Below are positions 23,611 through 35,457 of a stretch of DNA of 64,000 nt, one piece after another. The first letter of the stretch is position 1, and the number at the start of each line of letters is the position of its first letter. Source of the stretch: Jaltomata sinuosa. Its lineage: Eukaryota > Streptophyta > Magnoliopsida > Solanales > Solanaceae. The stretch spans positions 186,001 through 250,000 of the forward strand of contig QJPP01000817.1 of the NCBI GenBank assembly GCA_003996215.1, in the 5' to 3' direction. The position numbers were made by a program, and so were the translations under genes. The notes beneath the pieces are model-generated. The model did no database searches, was not told the origin of the DNA, and saw nothing but the letters and a program-made list of their open reading frames with translations.

Positions 23611-24214
23611 TCTGTCACGACCCAACTATTGGGTCGTGAGGGCGCCTACTATAACCACCTAGATAGATAAACCCTTACCACCCGATCCAATTGGTACTTG
23701 CCAAAAACAAAGTATAATAATAAATAACTTCATTTTAATACGTGAAACCATTTACAACCTTGTTTCAAAAAACAACTTTTACAAAGAAATACAGTAAACT
23801 CTTTTTAAAACTGGGAAAACAACCCTCCCTAGGATCTAGTCTAAACAGGTATAAGAGCTAATATAGGAGTAATACAAGGAAATATAAAATGACACAACTT
23901 CCGCCATAGAAGCAAGAGTAGAAGCTGTTGAAGATCATCATCATCTTGTACCTATGAAACATCACCAATCCAGCAACCAGACTATACCTAAAAAGATATA
24001 GAAAGAGTAGAATCAGTACAAACACATGTACTGGTAGGCATCATTGGTCGACCCGAATCCACTCATACCATCATATAAGAAAATCCAGAGAAAGCATGTA
24101 ATTAACTATAATAGTCGTCCTCCAACATTCACCTTACCAAAACCCAATATCAACCCAATCCTGCCTATCCCTTCCGCTGCCAACTCTACCACTATGAGAC
24201 GCTATGCTCCTACC

Positions 24215-24372
24215 CCTAGGACATTCCCAAGTCACCTTAACCCTTAGACTTCTCAAGTCCCCTCGACACCTAGAATTCCCAAGTCACCTTGACACCTAGA
24301 CTTTCTAAGTCACACTTGCCACCTAGACATTCCAAGTTACACTTGTCACCTAGACTTCCCAAGTCACACTTG
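24215..24372. repeat. 26- to 28-bp minisatellite in LTR of element D
   Basis: CCAAGTCAC, CTTGCCACCTAGAC and CTTGTCACCTAGACTTCCC repeat about six times. The left LTR copy is broken exactly at the end of this array (ACTTGTCATTACC), so the array probably took part in the deletion there. Confidence 0.85.
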
Positions 24373-25184
24373 TCATTACCCGACATCTATGCCCATACAC
24401 GGACTACCATCCCCTTACCCCAGTCAACTACTATGACTCAACAACCCAGAGTAAATCTCACTACTTAGTGACATAGACCACACCCATCGTACCTCTACCT
24501 ACTAGTACAAAACCACCCCAATGACCCCTTGAGCCATACTCGATAAGTAACAACAACCAATGCTATAACCAGACCACAAGTCTCTTCCTTAGCTTATCAA
24601 CCGCACGTAACAAGTCTAACCGACATTGACAATTCTTAGTGACAACAAACATGTATCCTCCTTACATAACTCGGACCAAACAAGGATCCCTAGGTCATCA
24701 TTTATGCCAATAACATACGACCCTAGTTCAAAGAAGAACCACTTTGTCACTTAAGCACACTAACCCGGCCCTTCAAGAACCAACTATATGCCATATAATA
24801 ATAATTCTCGGCCCTCTCAGGAACCCAATATGTGAAGAACAATAAGTAACAATTAGACCCGTAACAATACAATTCTAGACTCTCAGTATTCTTTCTAAAC
24901 TTATCAACCACAGGGAACAGATTCAACAACCAACTTAAACGATGAGCAAGTAACAATAGCATATACCCTTTTTATGCTTCCCAAACCAACCAAGGATCCT
25001 TATACCAATACCTAGTGTTAAAACGCAATTCTCAGTCCACACCCAGACCATCCGCACATTTAAGTGTACCAACCCGGCCTCTCAAGGACCAATATAATCA
25101 ATTACAGATTCAAGAAGATAACCTGGTCCACTCATGGAACCATCAAAAGAATATAATCAATGTAAGTAAATCAAACCCATACTA

Positions 25185-25370
25185 GGCATGGTACCCGAGC
25201 CAACCAATATAGAACCTGTACTAGGCATGGTACCTGAGCTAACCATTAGTATCCCATATCAGGCATGGTACCCGAGCCAATCGAATAGTATCCCGTACCA
25301 GACGTAGTACCCCAGCCAACCAATAAGTATCCAGTACCAGGCATGGTACCCGAGCCAACCGAATGTCATA
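25185..25370. repeat. About 40-bp GTACC tandem repeat, second copy
   Basis: Five units of GTACYAGGCATGGTACCYGA with AACCAATA-type spacers, the LTR counterpart of 19790-19980. Confidence 0.85.
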
Positions 25371-26819
25371 CCAAATCAAATAAATCAACAAACAATGAAC
25401 AATAGCATACTTGTAAGCCAATAAGCAACAAACCAGTTCATTTCACAAGACTGATAACCAGATAAGTAGACATTCATAAACTCATTCCCTAAGCATGTAA
25501 CTCACACAATACTAAGCGATAGTATATGAACACATATTGCATATTGGGGAATCAACAACCTTCACCTACCCTACCCCAGGTACATAAACGCAACCTTGAA
25601 TCCCATTCATAGACTAAACCCCCATTCACCCCTTAACACATACTAGTAGATACACCCATTTCAGATCCTTCTCCTAAGATTGAAATACAATATGGGGAAG
25701 ACCTACCCTAATCTTGGTAATTTAACCATTCTAGTCATTCTACCTTTTTATACCAAATCATTTTTGGAGATCCCTTTTTATAGTCATTTACTACCCAAAG
25801 TCTTTCTGGTTCCCCAAACCTTCCCGATACTCTAGTCCCTGGATTCTATCATCGTACAACACATAATAATCACAAACAACCCAAAATATGATAACACGTT
25901 ATCCCAACTAAGTTATTTTCTAATTCAACCCAATACAAACACAAAAATCCTCCAGACTCTGTGTCCGAAGGCCAAAACATGGATTTCCCTTTTTTCCTAT
26001 ACAATAATATGAAATAAAAGCAGGTCAATCTACTCAATGAAAGAAAACCTAACCTACATGGATGCTAAGCAGCTACACAATGCATTTTCTGGATCCTTGA
26101 AGGCATTCCCTGATGGATGACAGGCCCAAAATCCATGGTTTCACATCTTTTTAGCAGGAATCTCCCCTTTTCATGGCTCCCAAGACTTAGAGCAGCCTAG
26201 AAGGGTTCTTGGAGTAACCCTCGTCTGTTTTTGGGGCTGAATGGGAGAGAATGAAATTATAAAACTCATTTTTGAGTTTTCTAATCTCGTTGCTCTGCTA
26301 TAGCAGTCCATGCTTCGCTATAACAGTACCATCATAGCGGAATCAACCGCTATAGTGGTGCTGACCAGTGTTGACTTCCGCTACAGCGATAATTTCTCTG
26401 CTATAGTGGAGGTCGCGAAAGCACTATGTCAACCGCTATAGTGGTTTACACGGGATAGAAAGTTGTAAAGTTCTCCAAAAGTGTCTATTTCATAACACAC
26501 TTCAAATCTTGACATTCTGAACTAACCCTTTCACGTCAACTTCAAAGTCGGGAGTTCCACTCACCCAAATTCACTTCTGAAAAGTCCTATGGACTCCTTA
26601 ACGCCTTAGCTAATGGAAAAATTATCTCAATATTAGACATTTTACCGAATCCTTTCTTGGATTTTCCTAGACCTTACCTCACTCAGAATCCATCTGAGAC
26701 TAGCCTAGTCTAAATGTTTTAACTCCCCAACCCGGAAAGTTTTCTAACTCGCTCTTTGCACGAATAACTCATCTATAACGAGGTTTCTTTTAATAACGAC
26801 TGAATAGGTCATTACAACA

Positions 26820-27117
26820 GGCTAGCACAGTTTAACCGGAGTCCATCCACTCTTCTATGTATCCATGTTGAAGTGATACCATGGGGATGGGGAATACATC
26901 ATTAAGTGGGATTCGATTTTACTAAACAAGGATCTTCAATATAAAGAGGAACCGATTGCAATTCTTGATCGGGATGTCTGAAAGTTGAGGATAAAGGAGA
27001 TCAAGTCTGTGAAAGTTTAATGAAAGCACCTTCTGGTTGAGGAAGCCACTTGGGAAACCAAGAAGGACATGCGGGACAAGTACCTTCAATTATTTGAGGA
27101 TTCAGGTACTACACTTC
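26820..27117 (+). pseudogene. Chromodomain end of pol of element B
   Basis: After element D the pol frame resumes with the segment that normally follows the integrase (VHPLFYVSMLK) and leads into a chromodomain: YIIKWDSILLNKDLQYKEE, then EEPIAILDRDV, then ATWETKKDMRDKYLQLFED. The Trp and acidic residues of the chromodomain fold are present. Stops occur in the LK(TGA)YHG stretch, after DRDV, and at KV(TAA)(TGA)KH. In chromoviruses this domain binds modified histone tails to guide integration. Its presence places B in the Tekay-type chromovirus group. Confidence 0.85.
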
Positions 27118-27182
27118 CCTTCTTTTACTTCGTAATTCTTGGGTTTGATTATTCGGGGATGAACGATGGGTAAATTAGTATC

Positions 27183-29298
27183 TGTTATAACAATTGGTTC
27201 CATGGTTACAGGTAAAACTTTCATGCCAAGTTTCGGGTTAGGAAACTTCTGGGTTTGGAAGTTGAAAATTTTGGGATAGGCTAGTCTCGATTGGTTTCGG
27301 AACGGGGTATGGTCTAGAGAAATTCGGGTGATGATTAGGTAATGTGTCCTATGTTGAGTTAATTTTCCCATTATCTACGATGTTAAGGAGTTTGAAGGAC
27401 TTTTCAGAATCAAATTCGGGTAAGTAGAACTCCCTGTATTAAGGTTGATGTGAAGAGGTTGTTCTGAAACGTCAGGATTTAAGGTGTGTTGTAAAATGGA
27501 TATTTTTGTGAGATTTTACAAGATTTTGTCTCGTGTCAACCGCTATAGAAATTAACACAGCACTGTCGTGACCTCTGTTATAGCAGAGAAATCCTCGCTA
27601 TAGCGGAAGTCAAGGTTGGTCAGCACCGCCATAGCAGTCGGTTCCTCTATAGCGGTGCCACTATAGTGGTGTATGGACTGTTATAGTGGACCGAGTCAGT
27701 ATTTAATGCAAAAAAATTTCCAAAACGTTCAGTTTTTCCTCAAGAACATTTTGGAGAAGGGCAAGGGCGATTTGGGCAACTTCAACTCCATTTTTTCACT
27801 ATTTTTCGTCCCAAAGGTAAGGATATTGCTTCCCTAACTAAATGCTATGTTTCGTACGTAGTAGAAGTGATAGTTACGGTCTTGGGGGAAGGTTTTAATT
27901 GACCTAAAAATGGTAGAATCCGGGGAAGAAGGGGATTCTAGGACATAGAAGTTCTTGGGTCTTGAATAATATTGTTGAATTATGATTAATTTTCCTTAAT
28001 TCACTTAATGTATCCGTAAAAATAATAGATTTAGTGAATTAACAATGGGGAAGCCCGGAGATGGGTGGAATGATCATAGGTTGGCCCAAGATTGAGATTT
28101 GAGTATAATCAGGATAATTATTAGGCCATGTAGACTGACTTTAGTATATTTTGTAATCATTTTAGACCAAGAACAAGCAAAGGCTTTGGAAAATGGAAAG
28201 TCTCCGGTCCAGTAGAGCTTTTGTGTTATTCGAGGTAGGTGATGGTTACTACTTTCCCAATATGCAATATGTGTTCATGTACTATCACGTAGTATTGTAT
28301 GAGTTGCATGTTTAGGGAAGGAATTATGAATGTTTAGGTATCCTGTGTCAATTATGTGAGATGGACTGGGTTTGGTTGCTTGTTGGTTTACAAGTGTGAC
28401 GTGTTCATTATTTTATTGACTTATGGAATTGTGAGTGACATTCGATTGGATCGAGTACCACGCCTGGTACGAGTTTGATTTTACCTATATTGATTGTATT
28501 CTGACGATGGTCCCATGAGTGGATCGGGTTGTATTTTTGATATGTGTTTGTTACATGATGGTCCTTGAGAGGTCGGGTGGTTGTACTTAACTGTGGGGTT
28601 GGTCATAATGTAAACTGGGATTGCATGTTGAACACTTAGGTGTTGCTCTAGGGATCCATAGTTGGTCGGGGTTATTTGAAGGGGGTAATTCTTATTGTCA
28701 TGGTGTATTGTGCAATGGCTATCAGACTTGTTACATGTGATTGGTAAGCTAGAGGGGGGACTTAGAGTCTAGTTTGAATTGTTGGCTTGTATTACATGTT
28801 TACCTTACTTTACTCAGCTTTAGTTTATTGTTCATATTTGATTTATTGGAGCTGGCCGATGATCCTACTAGTACCCGATGGTTGTGTACTGATTCTACAC
28901 TTGCTTTTCTTTTGTGAGTACAAGACATCTTCCGGCGGCAGACACACGACCTCAGTTGTAGTTCTGGCGATCTCAGATTTCAAGGGTGAGTTGTTTTTCC
29001 GGGCTACCTTGTCTTCATCTTATTTAGTTGTAGCTTATTTATTTCGGGCTTAAACTCTTGTTTCTTTGGGGTTGCATCCCCATTCTAGACTTCTGGTAGA
29101 TGTTTTGATACAGTGACTTTCAGGTTCTAGGGGTAATTTTTTGGAGGATCTTGTTTAGTATTATTTTTTAATACGAGTGTTAGTTCATTTTAATGCAACT
29201 GATTTTTAGTTGTTAGAATTGCTTAGTGTTGGTTGATATTGGTTCGCTCATCCGAGATTTTTGGGTGGGTGCCACTCATGACAATTTGGATCGTGACA
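27183..29298 (+). repeat. 3' LTR of element B
   Basis: Starts TGTTATAACA about 65 bp after the chromodomain and ends GGATCGTGACA. Aligned against element D's LTR in reverse complement, it shares the text TAGGCTAGTCTC at the start, the CTATAGCGG palindromes (27538-27690) and a single copy of the GTACCACGCCTGGTAC repeat (28447). It is about 1.1 kb shorter than D's complete LTR, mainly for lack of the repeat arrays. No 5' partner is visible. Confidence 0.8.
27538..27690. repeat. CTATAGCGG palindrome cluster in LTR of B
   Basis: Third copy of the palindrome cluster, in reverse orientation relative to the clusters at 20.9 and 26.3 kb (CTATAGCGGAAGTC, CTCTATAGCGGTGCC). Confidence 0.8.
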
Positions 29299-29732
29299 AA
29301 ATTATAATAATTAATCATGATTTTAAGGGAAAAAGTATTGTATAAATTTTAATCTAAATTAGAAAAGAGAGAAAGAGGGACTACATTTTACTGTTATTTT
29401 GATTTAGAAATAAGTTAACCGCTATGACTTTTATTGCACTAAATTCTATTAAAAATTTAATCATCATATAATATAATTTAAATAGTATATGATTTACAAA
29501 AGAAACTCATTTTCCTTTTCCTTATCCTCCATTTTTTTTAAATAATAATTTTATCATATATACGATTTCTGTTAACTATTAATGCTACCTTCAATTGTGA
29601 GTAAAATTCAATTTTAACAAAGATAAATACATTACCTTTAGTTAAGTCATACAGATTTATTTTTGTCCACAAGATGTTTCTTTCATCTTATTTTCAACTT
29701 CTTATTTCAAAATTTTAGAATATTAAGAAGCA
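29299..29732. other. AT-rich DNA, nothing recognised
   Basis: Low-complexity AT-rich sequence after the LTR, with no ORF and no repeat termini. Confidence 0.5.
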
Positions 29733-29741
29733 TAGAATAAA

Positions 29742-30958
29742 CGGAGAAGGGTCTAAATTACCCTTCAAGTATTAGAAATGGTACAAATGTATCTTTCTTC
29801 CACCTTTGGGCTCTAAAATACCCTTTTCATCCACTTTTGGGCTCTAAAATGCCCTTCTCATCCACCTTTGGGCCCTTTTTTGCCCTTTCCCTTAACAAAC
29901 TCTTTAGGAACAATGATTAGGATTTTCATTTAATATGTAACGATATTTTATTTGTTGAAATTTTAATTAATCAAAACCTATTAACTCATAAACCCAATTC
30001 GGATCCCAGATTTAGCTCATCTTCATTTCTTATCTCTCCATTTTTTTCAAGTTCTTATTTAGATTAGAGACATATGTCATAGATTTAATTTAATGACTGA
30101 GATTTAATAAATTAAAAATAAGTCTTAATTATGATTAAAATAATTAATTACTTTCATATATTTACTTGCAAAATATTATTTTAATCTCACAATTTTAGTT
30201 GTACAAGATATCTTTCCTAAATATAAAAAAATATTCTCACTTGCCTTGAGGCTTGAGTAAATTTTGTCCTGCATCATTTTTACTTTAATTTTTTTGCTAC
30301 TATTTTTTTCGCTCAAACTATTTTTAGCCTAATTTTGGATGTTGGAAAGTAATTTCAATGTTGGAGGAGAAGTCCACCCGCTTTAAAAAAAATTACAACT
30401 AAAATTTAGTATAACTTTATTTTTGTATTATAAATAATATAGCAATAAGATATTTGAATACTTGATAAAATAAATAATAATATAATTAAAAATAAATTTA
30501 ATGGCTAGAATTGTGGAATTGTCTTATATTTTGGAGTAAATAAATGAAAGTAATTAATTATTTTAATCATAATGAAGGCTTATTTTTATTTTACTAAATC
30601 TTAGTCATTAAATTAAATCTATGATATATGTCTCTAATATAAATAAGAACTTGGAAAAAATGGAGAGATGAAAAATGAAAGGGAGTTAAATCTAGGATCC
30701 AAATTGGGCTTGTAAGTTAATAGGTTTTGATTAATTAAAATTTCAACAAATAAAATATTGTTACATATTAAATGAAAAATTCTAATCATTTTTCCTAAAG
30801 AGTTTTGTTAAGGGAAAGGGCAAAATATGGCTCAAAGTTGGATGAGAAGTATTTTAAAGCCAAAGGTGGCTGAAAAAGGCATTTTAGAGCCCAAAGGTGA
30901 AAGAAGGGTGTATTTGTACCATTTTCAATACTTGGAGGGTAAATTAGGCCCTTCTCCG
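29742..30958. mobile_element. Mutator-like fold-back MITE with 9-bp target duplication
   Basis: Starts CGGAGAAGGGTCTAAATTAC and ends with the complement (GTAAATTAGGCCCTTCTCCG). The inverted arms extend about 380-400 bp on each side (29742 to about 30130, and about 30560-30958) around a roughly 430-bp AT-rich centre. Nine bases, TAGAATAAA, flank both ends (29733-29741 and 30959-30967), the duplication length of Mutator-type transposases. It has no ORF of note. An outer pair of TTTGGGCTCTAAAAT repeats lies in each arm. Confidence 0.9.
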
Positions 30959-30967
30959 TAGAATAAA

Positions 30968-31682
30968 TGAATTTTCCACTAAACTTATCAATTGTAGCCA
31001 AAAGGGTATAGTTTAATTTTTACCATTGTGAAAACTCTAAAATCATAAATTTCGATCATATATATTCATCTTTAATGCTCGTCATCTTTATTTTCTCTCC
31101 ATATTTCACTTTAAGTTAAAATTGGTAAGTCTATAAACTTTAAATTTTGAATTCATTTCTATAAGTACGGCATCATTAAATTATGTCGGGAAAGACAATA
31201 TGTAATTGCTCTTATCAAGTCAACATTCAAAAATGTACAATTTATAACAGTAACTTGATTTGAACATTTAAATTGAATTTTCTTCATACTGTAGCAAGAC
31301 ATAACAATACATTTCAACATTATTCCAATAATTTGACTATTCCATGGTCTTAACTGCTTAAGCTAGAAGTATATCAGTGATCGATATGTTTATCTTTGTC
31401 CTTTCTGTATTTAGCAATAATTGATAACACTTTTCTTGACATTCCTAAAAGAATTAAGTAAGATTATTAAAATATTTAAAAATGTACATGAGTTTCTTTG
31501 TTTTGGAGTTGGTCATTAATTTCTTATGCATAGACTTTTCTATGTACACTCACCACCTCCCTACCCCACCTCTCTCAAATAAACTAATTAAAAAAATAAA
31601 GCATCAATTAGTTAAAAAAGTGTTGATGGTTAAATCAGCTATGTTGATAGGGTTAGGGATCAACCCTTAGTTCATTTTTATT
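30968..31682. other. AT-rich DNA, nothing recognised
   Basis: No gene or terminal repeat found. It begins with one half of a split short repeat whose intact counterpart lies at about 32160-32203. Confidence 0.4.
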
Positions 31683-32165
31683 TGCCTTGGTGATAGATAT
31701 ATTGACGCAGCAAATTCAAGGTGAAGTGTCATGGTATATGTTATTTGCGGATGACGTTGTTTTGATTGAGTGACTCGCAGAGGCGTATATTAAGTTTGAG
31801 GTTTGGAGGCAGACCCTGGAGTCTAAAGGGGTTAGGTTGAACAGGAACAAGACTGAATATTTGAAGTGCAAGTTCGGTAATGTGATGTATGAGCCCAGCG
31901 TGGATGTGTGGCTTGATACACAGGCCATCAAAAAAAGAGGTAGTTTCAAATATCTAGGGTCTATTATCCAGGGAAATGGAGAGATTGATGAGGATGTCAC
32001 TCACCATATTGGTGCAGGGTGGATGAAATGCAGGCTCGCTTATGGAGTATTGTGTGATAAGAAGGTGCTTCCTAAACTCAAGGACAATTCTATAGAGTGG
32101 TGGTTAGACCAGCTATGGTGTATAGGGTGGAGTGTTGGCCAGTGAAAAATTCTCACATCAAAAAA
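31683..32165 (+). pseudogene. RTE-clade LINE fragment (end of RT)
   Basis: Encodes the RT catalytic motif LFADD at 31741-31755, then FEVWRQTLESKG, KTEYLKCKF, FKYLGSIIQGNGEIDEDVTH and GAGWMKCRLAYGVLCDKK, the standard order in plant RTE elements. A TGA stop interrupts after LIE, and a one-base shift near 32085 moves the last part (RVVVRPAMVY, ECWPVKNSHIKK) to another frame. The 5' part and the 3' tail are absent. Confidence 0.88.
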
Positions 32166-32167
32166 TT

Positions 32168-33361
32168 GAAATATTAAGAAGCAGAGAATAAATGAATTTT
32201 CCGTTGTGATTAATTTTTGACACTTTCGTGTAATAATATTATTGTCACCATTACTAATAAGCTACAATAAGCAAAACTTCGTCGCCCTGCCAAACTATAC
32301 CCTTGGGGATAATTTTGAAATTTCATCAATTTATGCTCTATAAAGTATTTTTTTCCATCTATATAGTATATTGTTCATCCTACATGATTAGATGTATCAT
32401 TTTTATTCAATGGAAAAATATGTGAGGTGCATTTTTCTTGTAATTCCTTTTGAATCCTTGTATTACTCATGTGAATGTTAGATATGTGGAGTAACCTCTA
32501 ATTATGCAATTTAAACATGCTAAAGTTTCAAAATAGTGTTAAAAAGTAATAAAAGACTTTATTTTTGTTAAATCTTGTCCATCTCTGCTTAAAGAGCATG
32601 GACATGCATATATTTATAAGAATACAGTACAACAGATTGACTATAGCTATATAGGAACCCCTATATCCATGACCTACTGAAGTTGGAACATACTCCAACA
32701 AGCTAGGTTTTGATGAAGTAATATTTTCCTCTGCTGAAGGGGAGAGGACCAACATTTCCTCGGACTAGCCCCAATCATTCTTTACGATGGATATGTAATT
32801 TTCACAAATCATGGAAATAATGAACTCTGCTGCCGGGAGTTTGGAGCTACCATAGGGGGCCAATCAGGGGCTGAGCTACCTTAGCCCTAGAGGTGTCAAG
32901 CGACGCCCTCGCCGAAAAATTACATTGTATAGATAGGTCCAATGAACTTCAAATCGTGCCATCTTGGTCGAATCTGATTTGGTCTAATGGAAGTAAGAAC
33001 TCATCTGCAGTTTTGACAGCCTCCTTCTCAGAAGTGTGAAAACTTGTTTTTCCTGAGGAGGGAACGCCGAAATTCCTTCAAGGTCCATAACAACTCTTGG
33101 AGAAGACATCCTATGAGGAATGGAAGAATTTTGGTGCCTACAAAGGTAGGGAAGTACAAAAGTATGAAGGCCTGGAAGATGGAAAGAGATGAAGGACGGG
33201 CGGGAGAAGGAAAGCTTAAAGGAATTGTGTGGAGGTTCAAGGTTTTTTTCTTCTTTTGAGTAAGTGCACTATATGTGAGGGTCGAAGATTTGGATGGTTG
33301 GGGATTTGACGTGACTTTTTCGGAAACGATTACTAGAGAACACATGGCTTAGGTACTTAAT
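32168..33361. other. Mostly unassigned sequence with a hAT relic
   Basis: At about 32872-32960 the text GGGGCTGAGCTACCTTAGC, then GCCGAAAAATTACATTGTAT, matches in order the left end of the hAT element at 54787. It appears to be a decayed relative. No complete terminal pair was found and no ORF is convincing; the frames around 33030-33345 on both strands lack recognisable motifs. Confidence 0.35.
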
Positions 33362-34170
33362 GCGATCTATGGACAAAAAGATCTTTCATATTGATTTTCA
33401 GTTTCTATCATTAAAAAAAGATAGATAATTGAAAAGAATCAAATGATCGAAGTTTGATATCTGACTTAGTGTAGTTAAAGTGTTCCTATATGAAAATGCT
33501 CAATTTTATTGATAAAGAGGTCAAAATCAATGACAAATAAATTTAAATTTGATTCGCGCTCTCCATCATTACAAAGAAGGTAAATAATTGAAAAAGATGG
33601 AGTAGATGTCCCAATATAGAGATGCTGATGTTTTCTTTATTGATAAAAAGTCAGTATATGTACAAAGATTTAAGATTGATTCTGCTCTTCATCGTTAAAA
33701 AGTTAGGCAATTTAGCAGGTGTTTGGTCATAAAAATTAAAGACATATTCATCTTATTTAAAAAATTTGAAATTGGAATTGGAGGTGAAGTTTTGTTTGGT
33801 CATAGTATTTGGAGTTACTATTTAAAATTCAAATATATATTTTTTTTTAAAATCAAAAATAATTGAGCATGCAATATAATTTAAATGGGGTTATTTTATG
33901 AAAATAAAAAATTTAATTTTTTTTTAAAAGAAATTAAAAAGTGGAAAAAGTGGATCCAAATAAAGTGAAAATACCTCTTGAAATGTTTTTCAAAATTTCA
34001 AATGCAACTTTAAATTATTTTTGTGTTTTTATGGCCAAACAAGAATTTTGGAATAAAATAAATAATATTTATAGTCAAACGGATCATTAACTGAAAAAAA
34101 TGGAGTAAATTGACAGTCAATATCAAATTTAGCAGATATAACAACATCTAGCATGGAGATGCTCATTTTT
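33362..34170. repeat. Degenerate tandem repeat, about 135-150-bp unit, part 1
   Basis: Units share ATTGATTC, CATCATTA, AGGTAGACAATTGAAAAA, ATGCTC and TATTGATAAAGAGGTC in the same order, with starts near 33362, 33513 and 33646. The third is split by an insert (33717-34085), after which AACTGAAAAAAATGGAGTAA continues it. A fourth unit stands alone at 36785-36965. Confidence 0.65.
33717..34085. mobile_element. Candidate hAT-type MITE
   Basis: Ends are roughly inverted: GTTTGGTCATAAAAATTA on the left and, read in reverse, GTTTGACTATAAATATTA on the right. The interior is AT-rich with no ORF. It interrupts one unit of the tandem repeat, which supports insertion. The target duplication is not clear. 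Confidence 0.45.
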
Positions 34171-34739
34171 TATGAGATAATGACTCAAAAAATATCCCTA
34201 AACTATCACCTTCTTATTAATTTCATATTTAAACTATGGCTAATTTATGTTATTCTCTGAACTATAACTTTTAGGCACTAACCCCCTCCCCGACTTGACA
34301 GATGGCAGAGTGCATGTAATCATCTCTTTAGAGGTGCGTGAGGGGCGAGAAAAGCTATTTATGTGGCTTTTAGAACAGTTGTTAAGTCATGTGTTAGCTA
34401 AAATAGAGGAAGAAGACAGAAAAAGAATTTATAAAAATATAGATATATTCTTCAATCTCTCTAAGCTTGGATTTTTTTGTTCATGATACTGGATTCAAAC
34501 CTCAATATATGATAAAATCAAAGATGATAGACTGAAATCACTGTGAAATTAAACCAAATGAGAAACATTTGCTTCAATTTTTTTATAACGAGAGAGTTCT
34601 TAACGAATGGGACAAAAGTGATGTCCCGTTTTTCTCTTTACCTTTTCTTAATTATCTTCCTTTTAATTTTTAATTTTCTTTAGTCTTACTTATTTAGTTA
34701 GAACTGGACCATTAATAATCCAAACGAAATCTGAAAATA
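34171..34739. other. Unassigned, possibly MITE-derived
   Basis: The phrase AATATCCCTAAACTATCACC, then GAACTATAACTTTTAGGCAC, is of the kind found at the ends of nightshade MITEs, but no right terminus was found. There is a 63-codon frame at 34295 without recognisable features. Confidence 0.3.
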
Positions 34740-34748
34740 ATAATTAAA

Positions 34749-34928
34749 CGGAAAAAGATCATATTTGTTCTTGTATTCTCACAAATAAATTATATTTATC
34801 CCTCTTTATATTTTTTTAATATATTTATCTTTTTTATCCAACTTTAAAGCTATATGTGTTGAAAAAGTATAACAAAGAACAAATACAAATTATTTGTGAG
34901 AATACAAAGATAGATATCACCCTTTTTG
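34749..34928. mobile_element. 180-bp MITE with 9-bp target duplication
   Basis: ATAATTAAA flanks both sides (34740-34748 and 34929-34937). The ends are inverted over about 35 bp with mismatches (TTGTATTCTCACAAAT on the left, ATTTGTGAGAATACAA on the right). The nine-base duplication points to a Mutator-type transposase. Confidence 0.75.
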
Positions 34929-34937
34929 ATAATTAAA

Positions 34938-35457
34938 TAATGTGTAGTGTCACTTGACATTTTTTAAAGCTTCTTATTAGGAGCATGAACACAGTTAAAT
35001 AACATAAAATAAGCGCGGGGTTAGCACCTGAAAGTTATGTAACTATGTTAAAGATTAACGCGGGGTGGGTGGGTTGCGAATTTATGCGGGTTTATGCAAG
35101 ACAAAAGCTAAAAAAAATGTGGGTTTTGATGGTTTTTGCGTTGGTTTTAAAATAGGTTCAATTTTTTCTCATGTATTAGATCTTCTAGTTAATTTTGGTG
35201 AAATGTGTATGTGAGTTTTGGTTTTGATGGAAAAAAATCATCTGGAATTTTATTTTTTGAGGTAAAGATATGAGCTTTCATGGTATATGATTTGGATCTT
35301 GTGTTTTCTTGAATTGGTGTTATGGGATTTACGGTGAATTTTGATTTGGATTGTGAAAATCTAAACAGGGCAATGATGCTTAATTCTATATTTGACTTTA
35401 ATTAATTGTTGAATTTGATCTTAATTTATGTGATTTTCATATGTGAATTTGTTTAGG
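34938..35457. other. No gene recognised
   Basis: AT-rich, with a short G-rich part (GCGGGGTTAGC, GCGGGGTGGGTGGG) near 35015-35070. Similar GGGCGGGAC and CCCGCCCC text near 36600-36780 may be the far end of the same disrupted repeat. Confidence 0.3.

Larger units (their letters stand above)
18981..26819 (-). mobile_element. Element D: minus-strand gypsy element inside pol of B
   Basis: Two direct copies of one LTR (18981-21412 and 23613-26819) flank a 2.2-kb interior with a minus-strand primer site. The LTR family is that of element B's own 3' LTR, read in the opposite direction. The insertion splits B between the integrase C-terminus and the chromodomain. The left side is deleted: the LTR lacks its last 750 or so bases and B lacks roughly 110 bp of pol between VGEQVL and the LTGVHP-like segment. 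No target duplication can therefore be seen (right flank GGCTA). Confidence 0.8.
23613..26819 (-). repeat. 5' LTR of element D (complete, 3.2 kb)
   Basis: On the minus strand it starts TGTTGTAATGACC and ends GGGTCGTGACA. It contains the minisatellite at 24215-24372, the GTACC array at 25185-25370 and a CTATAGCGG cluster at 26296-26445. Confidence 0.85.

Noticed and set aside
27102..27371. Minus-strand frame of 89 codons
   Set aside because: It runs antisense across the end of pol and start of the LTR; a similar frame at 21353 exists only because the same non-coding sequence recurs there.
33028..33345. 105-codon minus-strand frame with hydrophobic and basic parts
   Set aside because: No known motif, opposite-strand frames of similar length overlap, and there is no promoter or splice signal.
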